Assembly: GCA_900318625.1 (NCBI GenBank)
Contig: ONLG01000036.1
Coordinates: forward strand, 1-33,407
Source of the DNA: an uncultured Prevotella sp.
GTDB taxonomy: Bacteria; Bacteroidota; Bacteroidia; Bacteroidales; Bacteroidaceae
Length of the DNA stretch: 33,407 nucleotides
Direction of reading: 5' to 3'
Shown: in pieces, positions 24,410-31,079 of the stretch
How the letters are laid out: every line of letters begins with the position of its first letter
How positions within the stretch are numbered: position 1 is the stretch's first letter
Translations under genes and position numbers: made by a program
The notes under the pieces: generated by a model
Seen by the model: only the letters and a program-made list of their open reading frames with translations
What the model was told of the DNA's origin: nothing
Databases searched by the model: none

Positions 24410-25882
24410 CTATTTCTTCTTTCTTTTCTTCAGATGTTTTGCGGTCTCACTCGACGAGCTTGCCAGGCTGCGCACGCAGCGGAAGCCGATGTAGGAGCGT
24501 GGTTGGTTCTGGTATTCCCATGTGCGCCAAGCACTGCGTATGTACGACTCGGGGTCCTTCCACGAACCGCCTCTGACGCTCTTCTTCTTCAGGCGGTAGG
24601 GGTCTTCCTTGGCTGCTTTGTAGTCGAGCTGCGGATTGAGGTCGTTCATGGCATCCACTCCAGCCTCGGTATAGATGGTGCTCGTCCACTCGGCAACGTT
24701 TCCGGCCATGTCGAACAGGCCGTTGGAGTTCGACGAGAAGATGCCCACCTTGCTCGTTATGAGGTTGCCGTCCTTGGTGTAGTTGCCTCGGTCGGGCTTG
24801 AAGTTGGCAAAGAAACAGCCGTTGCCGCTCACCACGTCCTCGTTCTCCCAAGGAAACTCGTTCTGGTCGCGACCGCGCGCGGCATATTCCCACTCGGCCT
24901 CGGTGGGCAGACGGTAACGCTGCACGTAGCGAGCCTCGGGGCCAAGGCCCTTGAGCAGATAGTCGGTACGCCATGCGCAGAAAGCATTAGCCTGCTCCCA
25001 CGTCACGCCGACAACGGGATAGTCGTTGTAGGTGGGGTTGCTGAAGTAGTTGCGCAGGTAGGTTTCGTTGTCGCTGTTGCGGAAATCGTTGACCCAGCAG
25101 GTGGTGTCGGGATATACATTGACGATGTAAGTGTTGAGGAAATCCCACGGACCCGACAGCGGACGGTTGATGGTCTGGCGCACTATGCGACCCTCGTCGT
25201 CGATGTATGCGGTGTCCTTGGAAATCATAATCACCTCGTTGGGGTTCACTGCAACATCGGTGTTGAGGTTGCGCTCAGCCGGATTGAGGCGGTTGCGGCG
25301 CAGGGCAGCCGTGGTGTAGTCGTAGACCTCGTACTTGTAGTTCATCTGGCTGGCATCGAGCGACTTCTCTCCGGTGACGGGATTGGTCACATAGAGGCTC
25401 TCTATGGCACGCAGCTCGTCCTCGTTGGGCTTGCGCGGCAGAGCCTTCTTCCAGTTCAGGTGGGGAGTGACGGGGTCGCCCCTGCGGTCTTCGGTAATCA
25501 TGTAGGTCTCGTCGCCACCGTATGACGGGTCGGCAAGGCGCGTGCGAAGGATAGAGTCGCGCACCCAGTAGACGAACTGCTTGTACTCGGAGTTGGTTAT
25601 TTCGGTCTCGTCCATCCAGAACCCGTCGACCGAAATCTCCTTCACCGGGGTCTGCTTACCCCACAGAGTGTCTTGCTTCTCGATGCCCATCTTCAGGAAG
25701 CCTCGCTTAACGAGGGTCATTCCGTAGGGAGCGGGCTCCTTGAAGCTGCGTCCGCGCCCTACTCCGACCACCTCACCGCCGCGACCAGACGACGATGCGG
25801 ACTTGCTGCCATAGCAACTGGCCAGCATGAGCGCCATGCCAAGGCACAAGCCTGAGAGTAGTATTGACTTGTTTGTTTTCAT
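24410..25882 (-). CDS. gldK: Type IX secretion lipoprotein GldK/PorK
   Basis: Outer-membrane lipoprotein that forms the PorK-PorN ring. It has 490 residues. The lipobox is LASC with the modified Cys23, then a Ser/Gly linker. The body is a formylglycine-generating-enzyme/SUMF1-like fold: MTLVKRGFLKMG, DGFWMDETEITNSEYKQFV, YPVVGVTWEQANAFCAWR, RLPTEAEWEYAARG, GLFDMAGNVAEWT and SVRGGSWKDPESYIRSAWR. GldK is a structural member, not an active sulfatase modifier. It ends in a basic tail (KHLKKRKKK). It lies 61 bp after porP and 2 bp before gldL. Confidence 0.96.
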   Translation of the reverse strand: MKTNKSILLSGLCLGMALMLASCYGSKSASSSGRGGEVVGVGRGRSFKEPAPYGMTLVKRGFLKMGIEKQDTLWGKQTPVKEISVDGFWMDETEITNSEYKQFVYWVRDSILRTRLADPSYGGDETYMITEDRRGDPVTPHLNWKKALPRKPNEDELRAIESLYVTNPVTGEKSLDASQMNYKYEVYDYTTAALRRNRLNPAERNLNTDVAVNPNEVIMISKDTAYIDDEGRIVRQTINRPLSGPWDFLNTYIVNVYPDTTCWVNDFRNSDNETYLRNYFSNPTYNDYPVVGVTWEQANAFCAWRTDYLLKGLGPEARYVQRYRLPTEAEWEYAARGRDQNEFPWENEDVVSGNGCFFANFKPDRGNYTKDGNLITSKVGIFSSNSNGLFDMAGNVAEWTSTIYTEAGVDAMNDLNPQLDYKAAKEDPYRLKKKSVRGGSWKDPESYIRSAWRTWEYQNQPRSYIGFRCVRSLASSSSETAKHLKKRKKK

Positions 25883-25943
25883 CTATCTTGTGTTTTCTTT
25901 AGTCGTTCCAAGGGAAATGCATTGCCTGCCCAGCCTTGCGGCA

Positions 25944-26888
25944 TCACAGGAACCTGACGCTCTTGTGCTTGTTGCGCCCGCGCTTCTGCAGGTTTATGTC
26001 GGTCTGATACTTCACCACCAATCCGTGGCTGCCGTGACCGATGCCCACTCCGGTGGTATACATCTCGTAGCTGTAGCCCAGCTGCACTCCGTGGAAGCTT
26101 CCGCCGATGTATGCAGTGACCGAGTTGGTAGGGCTGTAGCCCACTCCCAAGTACAAGCGTTTCTTCTCATGGGTGTAGACGAGCCGCGCTGTGATGTCGG
26201 CGCGATAGGCGGTACCGTCGTAGCGTGCGAGCACAGAGGTCGGTATAGATAGAAACGGATTTCTTAGCTTAATATTGTATCCGCCAGTCAAATAATAGGT
26301 TCGCTTTATCTTGAGATCGTTAGTCTCGCCAAGATGAACGGTGGGAGCCGTCAGATGCTGGGCCGACGCACCCACATACCACCGTCCGCGCTGATAGTAG
26401 ATGCCGGCACCAAGGTCGAAGCTGTTGCCGCTCACGTCCGACTTGATGAGCACCGGGTCAACATCCTCAGAGGCATCGACGTCGATTTCCGACCCCTTGA
26501 AGGTCTCGAGGAGCAGTGCCGCCTGCAAGCCTACCGACAGCTGGCCGCCGAGCAGCTTCTTGCGGAACGCATACTGAGCGCCTATGCGCTGGTGGCGGAA
26601 CAGACCTATCTTGTCGTTGATCATCGAGAGGCCCACTCCGTGGTAGCTGCGAGCAAAATAGAAGGGCATGTCGGCACCTATATATGCGACCTGCGGATTG
26701 TGTTCAAATCCGGCAAAGTCGATGTGGTAGGTGCCCACGACGTTGAGCTTAGCCTCCTTGCCCACGGCGGCAGGATTGAACGAAGGCTCTAAATCCCAGT
26801 AGTGGCTCAAGGAAACATCGTACTGTGCGGCTGCCTTTGTAAACGCAAAGACAAGCAGCAGCAAAAAGACTGATTTACGTTTAAACAC
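25944..26888 (-). CDS. porP: Type IX secretion outer-membrane protein PorP/SprF
   Basis: Outer-membrane barrel of the PorP/SprF family, an accessory T9SS translocon protein. I place the start at GTG 26888, giving 314 residues with a normal signal peptide (FKRKSVFLLLLVFAFTKAAA, cut before QYDVSLSHYW). An open frame extends to a TTG at 26936, but that codon overlaps the predicted -7 box and would bury the signal peptide. Family landmarks are DVSLSHYWDLEPSFNPAAVG at the mature N-terminus and the run of Gly/aromatic strands (YLGVGYSPTNSVTAYIGGSF; VQLGYSYEMYTTGVG). First gene of the cluster. The triple palindrome array lies directly upstream of its promoter. Confidence 0.93.
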   Translation of the reverse strand: MFKRKSVFLLLLVFAFTKAAAQYDVSLSHYWDLEPSFNPAAVGKEAKLNVVGTYHIDFAGFEHNPQVAYIGADMPFYFARSYHGVGLSMINDKIGLFRHQRIGAQYAFRKKLLGGQLSVGLQAALLLETFKGSEIDVDASEDVDPVLIKSDVSGNSFDLGAGIYYQRGRWYVGASAQHLTAPTVHLGETNDLKIKRTYYLTGGYNIKLRNPFLSIPTSVLARYDGTAYRADITARLVYTHEKKRLYLGVGYSPTNSVTAYIGGSFHGVQLGYSYEMYTTGVGIGHGSHGLVVKYQTDINLQKRGRNKHKSVRFL

Positions 26889-26933
26889 GATTAAATAACG
26901 CTTCGCATCCGCATTTATTGTCAACAGCCTTTC

Positions 26934-26941
26934 CAAAAATA
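26934..26941 (-). promoter_or_regulatory. -7 box of the porP-gldKLMN promoter
   Basis: The minus strand reads TATTTTTG, a TAnnTTTG match 45 bp before GTG 26888. No TTTG is seen at the -33 position; that region falls inside the first AATATGGGCCATATT palindrome, which fits either an activator-dependent or an operator-controlled promoter. Confidence 0.5.
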
Positions 26942-26955
26942 AGCAACGGCAAAGT

Positions 26956-27014
26956 AATATGGGCCATATTACTGACCAATATGGGCCATATTACTGACCA
27001 ATATGGGCCATATT
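26956..27014. repeat. Three 22-bp-spaced near-palindromes, copy B, upstream of porP
   Basis: AATATGGGCCATATT at 26956, 26978 and 27000, linked by ACTGACC. The flank CGGCAAAGT before the first copy is identical to that at 17429-17437. The inner edge lies 15 bp from the porP -7 box, so the array covers about -29 to -88 relative to the predicted transcript start. Confidence 0.9.
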
Positions 27015-27018
27015 GGTT

Positions 27019-27060
27019 AATGAATAATGAACAATGAATAATGAACAATGAATAATGAAC
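27019..27060. repeat. 14-bp tandem repeat, three copies
   Basis: AATGAATAATGAAC repeated perfectly three times (27019, 27033, 27047). It lies between the palindrome array and the composite repeat copy B and has no counterpart in copy A. Confidence 0.9.
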
Positions 27061-27071
27061 AATTACCTCAT

Positions 27072-27174
27072 CCCCCCTTGGGGGGAGCCGAAAGGCTCTC
27101 ACATAAGGCATATAAGTCCTATAAGTCCCATAAGCCTTATAAGACCTATAAGCCTTCCTCCCCCACCTTGGGGG
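27072..27174. repeat. Composite intergenic repeat, copy B
   Basis: In order: CCCCCC/GGGGGG hairpin (27072-27085), GAGCC-GAAA-GGCTC hairpin (27085-27098), six 9-bp units of consensus ATAAGNCCY (27103-27156), and a CCCCC/GGGGG hairpin (27160-27174). Same part order and orientation as copy A at 17513-17622. It sits 47 bp downstream of the esterase stop and may end that transcript. Confidence 0.85.
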
Positions 27175-27221
27175 CGCACTGCCTGCATCCGCATGGTTCC
27201 CTACTATCAGGCATCAGCGGT

Positions 27222-28439
27222 TTACTGCGCGGCAGGCTCGCCCATCCAGGGGTTTCGCTCCCACAGGCGATACACGCGTGTTGTGTGTCGGCGGTCATGG
27301 ATGACGTGGTTGCCTGCATCAGCGTTTTCAATGATGGCCTCGCGATTCCAGCTGCCGCGGGTGAACTTGAACTGGGCGGGCAGATGCAGACGGAGGTCGA
27401 TGGCAGCTGTGCTGTCGTTGACGAGATTCATCTTGATGCCCTTGGCCTCCCAGTTGGCCAGTGCGTCCTGGTTGCCGGTGATGTAGATGTCGTCGGGCAG
27501 ATGCTTGCCGCGGAGTTCTATGTGTACGGGGCTTGTTTCCTTGCCCGTATATGCAACGAGGGTCTTTGCGCCAAACACGATATATTCGTTCAGGGCTGCC
27601 GTCAGGCTGGGCATGAAACTGGTGTAATGCTCATAGCTGGGGAACGTTTGCACGGCAGTGACTGTGTTCTCAGCGAAGCGCGAGCTGTCGTTGAGGACAG
27701 TGGCGACGCGCTCCCAGCCCGTTTTCCACTCGTCGCCCCAATATCCAGGCCCTTGTTCTATTTCGTTTGCCATCGATGCGTAGACGAAACGGGGAGCCGT
27801 GCGGTCCTTGAAACGGTAAGCCTCAATGTCTGCGGCCAGCCGGTACTCGTCGTAGGCACAGTTTGGGGACACGGCGATATAGTCGTCGAACAAGTCATCG
27901 GTAATCATGGCATCAAGAACAAACGATGCGCTCAGCGAGTGGCCTATGCCGAGAGTGCGCCCCGACGTGCGGTAGTTCTGGTCGATGTATGGTTTCAGCT
28001 CGTTTCTGACAAACTTCTTCAGGTCGGGCGAGTTGCCGTAGTAGTATCCTTCATTGAACAATCCCTTGTTGCCGTGCAGTGGCATGGGCAGGTAGTCGTT
28101 GTTGCGGAAGTAATTGATGTCGAAAAGGTTGGGCGAGCAGATGCCAACGATAATGTAACTCGTGCTCCTGCCGCCGTCGGGGTCGGGCTTGCAGGCAATG
28201 TTGAGCAGGCAGTGGACGAGGTCGAACATAGTGCGGTCTTGCGCGTCGAACACGTAAATGACATCATAGTATGTCTGGTCGTACTGCTTATAGCCCGCAG
28301 GAGTGTATATGAGCACCTGCCGCTCATGGTTGAAATACTGGGACTTCATCGTGATTTCCTTTACGCTTTCGAGCTGCGCCAATGCTGCTATGGGGAAAAC
28401 GAGGGTCAGCAGCATGGTGAATAGTGTTTTCTTTTTCAT
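27222..28439 (-). CDS. Exported alpha/beta-hydrolase esterase with CBM20-like C-terminal module
   Basis: A 405-residue exported protein. The signal peptide (KKKTLFTMLLTLVFPIAALA) is followed by an esterase-D/Fes-like alpha/beta hydrolase: YDVIYVFDAQD (58-68), the nucleophile elbow GIGHSLS with Ser168, and a late His271 (YEHYTSF). Residues about 303-395 (VHIELRGKHLPDDIYITGNQ...) read like a starch-binding CBM20: an E-set barrel with a GN..ALGxW-type turn, here GNQDALANWEAKG, and a final REAII...NHVI strand. Bacteroidetes esterases of this group act on sugar esters or siderophore esters, and the substrate is not shown. There is no T9SS tail. The -7 box is weak (TACCTTTA near 28463-28470). Confidence 0.85.
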   Translation of the reverse strand: MKKKTLFTMLLTLVFPIAALAQLESVKEITMKSQYFNHERQVLIYTPAGYKQYDQTYYDVIYVFDAQDRTMFDLVHCLLNIACKPDPDGGRSTSYIIVGICSPNLFDINYFRNNDYLPMPLHGNKGLFNEGYYYGNSPDLKKFVRNELKPYIDQNYRTSGRTLGIGHSLSASFVLDAMITDDLFDDYIAVSPNCAYDEYRLAADIEAYRFKDRTAPRFVYASMANEIEQGPGYWGDEWKTGWERVATVLNDSSRFAENTVTAVQTFPSYEHYTSFMPSLTAALNEYIVFGAKTLVAYTGKETSPVHIELRGKHLPDDIYITGNQDALANWEAKGIKMNLVNDSTAAIDLRLHLPAQFKFTRGSWNREAIIENADAGNHVIHDRRHTTRVYRLWERNPWMGEPAAQ

Positions 28440-28554
28440 TGTTATTGCAGATTATAATTTAATAAAGGTATGTCTTGAAGTTTTGGAAAAGCTTTCGCGC
28501 GTTGGCCTTCACATATATATGACCGCCATGTCAGCATATTATTACACTCCGGCG

Positions 28555-28786
28555 GCGGGAAAATCACTCCAGCGAGGCACTCGCCGCGTCAGGTGTCGAG
28601 CCCCTGATAAGCCTTGCAGAAAGCTTGCTGCACGACGTCCTGGGCCACGTCGGTGCGCTTCACCACCCCCGAGAGTCTTGGAATAGAGCTCTGACGAGTA
28701 GCGCCTTACGACCTCGGAGAAGGCTGCGGCATCGCCGTGGCTCACTATCCGACTCACTATTTCCTGTCTGTCATTTCCGTTTTCAT
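28555..28786 (-). pseudogene. Remnant of an ECF sigma factor (region 2 only)
   Basis: Reading from ATG 28786, the frame MKTEMTDRK hits TAG at once. One base away it resumes as IVSRIVSHGDAAAFSEVVRRYSSELYSKTL, a sigma-70 region 2 start. A second shift in a G-run gives VVKRTDVAQDVVQQAFCKAY and QGLDT, the -10-binding helix region. At 28589-28591 a TGA stands where the family has Trp (LDTWRGEC), and after about 28555 no sigma sequence remains (region 4 is missing). Two frameshifts, a nonsense codon and a truncation together mark decay. The 500-bp gap 28440-28941 holds only this, an AT-rich stretch and the next promoter. Confidence 0.75.
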
Positions 28787-28875
28787 TACTATATTAGTAT
28801 AAATAAGGAATTGCCGGAATTATTATACAACACTAAAGATTTATTTACCTTGCCATCAAAAAAGTCCAATATCAC

Positions 28876-28905
28876 TTGCAGATAATATAAAAATTACTAT
28901 TTTTG
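28876..28905 (+). promoter_or_regulatory. Promoter of the DUF2795-type gene
   Basis: TTG (28876-28878) and TATTTTTG (28898-28905) are separated by 19 bp. The leader would be about 30 nt. Confidence 0.65.
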
Positions 28906-28941
28906 CACGCTATAAAACAACTTGTAAACTTTTTTTGACTT

Positions 28942-29163
28942 ATGTATTGGACATTAGAATTAGCATCAAAACTTGAGGATGCACCTTGGCCAGCCACAAA
29001 GGAAGAACTAATTGACTACGCCGTGCGTTCGGGTGCGCCCCTTGAGGTGCTTGAGAACCTGCAAGAAATTGAAGACGAAGGCGATGTCTACGACAGTATA
29101 GAAGACATCTGGCCCGACTACCCAACTAAGGAAGACTTCCTCTTCAACGAGGACGAGTACTAA
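28942..29163 (+). CDS. DUF2795-type small acidic protein
   Basis: A 73-residue protein starting MYWTLELASKLEDAPWPATK. Segments WPATKEELIDYAVRSGAPLEVLENL and the acidic tail (YDSIEDIWPDYPTKEDFLFNEDEY) fit the DUF2795 group common in Bacteroidetes. Function unknown; the fold is predicted to be a small helical domain. It has its own promoter and a normal ATG. The next gene starts 120 bp downstream on the same strand. Confidence 0.85.
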   Translation: MYWTLELASKLEDAPWPATKEELIDYAVRSGAPLEVLENLQEIEDEGDVYDSIEDIWPDYPTKEDFLFNEDEY

Positions 29164-29283
29164 GCTTTCGTGATGAAACTTTGAGTATTGACAAGAACTA
29201 TCAGCGATGCAAGCACCCTTACGTTGCCTGTCTCGCTGAATTTTGTTTGCAACGTGTCATAGAGCCAAGAAGCTTCAGCGGTG

Positions 29284-30894
29284 ATGAGACAATGCCTTTT
29301 ATTGACAATAGCCTGCCTGTTGACGTTTACGGCAAGAGCGGCAGCTGCCAAAGATGCCACAGACTCTCTGCTGGCAGTGCTCGACACGGTCATCACCAAC
29401 ACCCCGGCACGCGAAGCAGCAATAAGAGAACGGCTTGCCAGGCATACAGCGGAATACAGGTCGTGCAAGAACGTTCAGGAGCGCTTTGCCTGTTCGCGCA
29501 AGGTTTACCACGACTATTACCGGCTTCAACTGGACTCAGCACTGGTCTATGCCCGCATCGGCGTAGGCCTGGCAAGGCAAATGGGTGATGCCAAGAGCCT
29601 GGTCAAGGCACAGCTGACAGAGGCCGAGGCACTGAAATGCCTGGCGCATAACCACGAAGCACTGGACGTGCTTAACGGCATCTGCCGCGACATGCCTCTT
29701 CCGCCTGCCTACTACTTCCAGTATCACAGCAACCTGCTGTCGCTATACGAGTCTGCCTCTACTCCACCCGACCGCCTGTACTACAAGAAGCTGTTGCGCT
29801 GCTACCGCGACAGCATCAACATCGTGGGCAAGGTGGATTCTGTTTCGCTGCGCATCAACCAAAGCGAGATATTGAAACTTGGCAGTCAGTACCGGAAAGC
29901 AATAGCACTGTTGGAGCAGACCAAGCGCGATTATCCATCGGAGTTGTCCGACAATGCGGTATATTGGTTCTCGCTGGGCGAAACCTACGAAAAGGTGGGC
30001 GACACCGCAAAGGCAAAATACTGCTATACTATGGCTGCCATCATCGACAAGCGCCGTTGCAGCAAGACATATATCTCCCTTCAGCATTTAGCAAAGCTCC
30101 TGTATAAGGAAGGGGATATAGAACATGCCTACCATTATATCAGGGTTTCGCTCGACGACGTCATATCGTCTGGCGCACGCTGGCGGCTGGTGCTGGTGAC
30201 AGAATACCTGCCTATTATCACAAGCGCATACGAGCATCAGCAACGGCTCGTGGCAGAGAAGCGCAATATTATAATAGGTATGGTGTCGCTATCGGCAATT
30301 ATCATGGCTTTGCTCTTGTTGCTATTATACAAGAACTACAAGCGTCTGGCAGCAATGCGCCACCAGCTGATGAAGAGCAACGAGAAGATGTGCCTCCTCA
30401 ACGAGGAGCTGAGCTCGCTGAACGACACCCTCAAGGAAAGCAACAAGATAAAGGAGGTGTACATAGCACAGCTGTTCCACCTCTGCTCTGAAAACATCGA
30501 CCAGATGGAGCACCTGCGCCTGTCGGTGGCAAAGAAGCTGAAAGCCGGGCTCTACAAAGAACTGGCTAAACAGCTTGAGCAATCCACAACAAACGCAACG
30601 CTGAAGTCGTTTTTCAACCGCTTCGATGCTGTCTTCCTTGAATTATTCCCCGATTTCATCGAGAGATTCAACGCCCTGCTGCTCCCCGGAGAGGAACTGA
30701 AGGTAAAGGAGGGAGCGTTGCTGTCGCCCGAATTGAGGATTTTCGCCCTTATACGGCTGGGCATTACCGACAGCACTAAGATTGCCGGCTTCCTCCACTA
30801 CTCCACACAAACGGTGTACAATTACCGCCAAAAGGTAAAAAACAAGGCACGCTCTGACAAGGAATCCTTCATGGAACAGGTGAGATTTCTCTAA
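29284..30894 (+). CDS. Membrane-anchored TPR regulator with C-terminal HTH (DUF6377 type)
   Basis: A 536-residue regulator-like protein. I take ATG 29284; a GTG directly before it (29281) is also possible. A signal peptide (MRQCLLLTIACLLTFTARAAA) leads into a periplasmic TPR-like helical region (about 45-320, with YRKAIALLEQTKRDYPSEL and YEKVGDTAKAKYCYTMA). One membrane helix is at about 328-349 (IIIGMVSLSAIIMALLLLLL), then a coiled coil (NEKMCLLNEELSSLNDTLKES). A cytosolic DUF6377-type domain follows, ending in a LuxR-like helix-turn-helix (KIAGFLHYSTQTVYNYRQKVKNKA, about 499-523). Such proteins are thought to be transmembrane regulators. Its target is unknown; the adjacent phosphatase gene is a natural candidate. 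Confidence 0.88.
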   Translation: MRQCLLLTIACLLTFTARAAAAKDATDSLLAVLDTVITNTPAREAAIRERLARHTAEYRSCKNVQERFACSRKVYHDYYRLQLDSALVYARIGVGLARQMGDAKSLVKAQLTEAEALKCLAHNHEALDVLNGICRDMPLPPAYYFQYHSNLLSLYESASTPPDRLYYKKLLRCYRDSINIVGKVDSVSLRINQSEILKLGSQYRKAIALLEQTKRDYPSELSDNAVYWFSLGETYEKVGDTAKAKYCYTMAAIIDKRRCSKTYISLQHLAKLLYKEGDIEHAYHYIRVSLDDVISSGARWRLVLVTEYLPIITSAYEHQQRLVAEKRNIIIGMVSLSAIIMALLLLLLYKNYKRLAAMRHQLMKSNEKMCLLNEELSSLNDTLKESNKIKEVYIAQLFHLCSENIDQMEHLRLSVAKKLKAGLYKELAKQLEQSTTNATLKSFFNRFDAVFLELFPDFIERFNALLLPGEELKVKEGALLSPELRIFALIRLGITDSTKIAGFLHYSTQTVYNYRQKVKNKARSDKESFMEQVRFL

Positions 30895-30935
30895 AAACGA
30901 CTTACTTTTTACACCGAGTATCGCAAACGCCAATG

Positions 30936-30978
30936 CCTTTGCTGTCAGCTATTTAGCCATCAGCAAGGGGCTGTTTTT
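30936..30978 (+). terminator. Possible weak terminator after the DUF6377-type gene
   Basis: CCTTTGCTG (30936-30944) pairs imperfectly with CAGCAAGG (30961-30968), and GGCTGTTTTT follows with five Ts (30974-30978). The bulged stem and the 5-nt gap to the T-run make this tentative. Confidence 0.35.
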
Positions 30979-31001
30979 ATTTACTTATTTTCCGATGCGC
31001 A

Positions 31002-31032
31002 TTGCATGGTATTCCTTTATTCCATACTTTTG
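31002..31032 (+). promoter_or_regulatory. Promoter of the secreted phosphatase gene
   Basis: TTG (31002-31004) and TACTTTTG (31025-31032) are separated by 20 bp. The leader would be about 40 nt to ATG 31080. This also shows that the upstream in-frame TTG at 31002 is not the translation start. Confidence 0.75.
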
Positions 31033-31079
31033 CATCAGAGAGAAATAACACTATTAACATTACTAAACCTAATTGTATT

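Noticed and set aside
21933-24494. 853-codon open frame on the plus strand across gldM and gldL
   Set aside because: It is antisense to the well-supported gldM and gldL genes. Its translation is His/Val/Leu-rich with no domain pattern, as expected from a GC-rich complementary frame.
26889-26936. Longer porP starting at TTG 26936
   Set aside because: The TTG overlaps the predicted -7 box and lies upstream of the expected transcript start. GTG 26888 gives a standard signal peptide.
28303-28885. Plus-strand frames (127 and 86 codons) over the sigma-factor remnant
   Set aside because: They are low-complexity Arg/Pro/Ser translations of the antisense strand with no family pattern.
31002-31079. 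Longer phosphatase starting at TTG 31002
   Set aside because: That TTG is the core of the -33 box, and the added residues would precede an otherwise normal signal peptide at ATG 31080.
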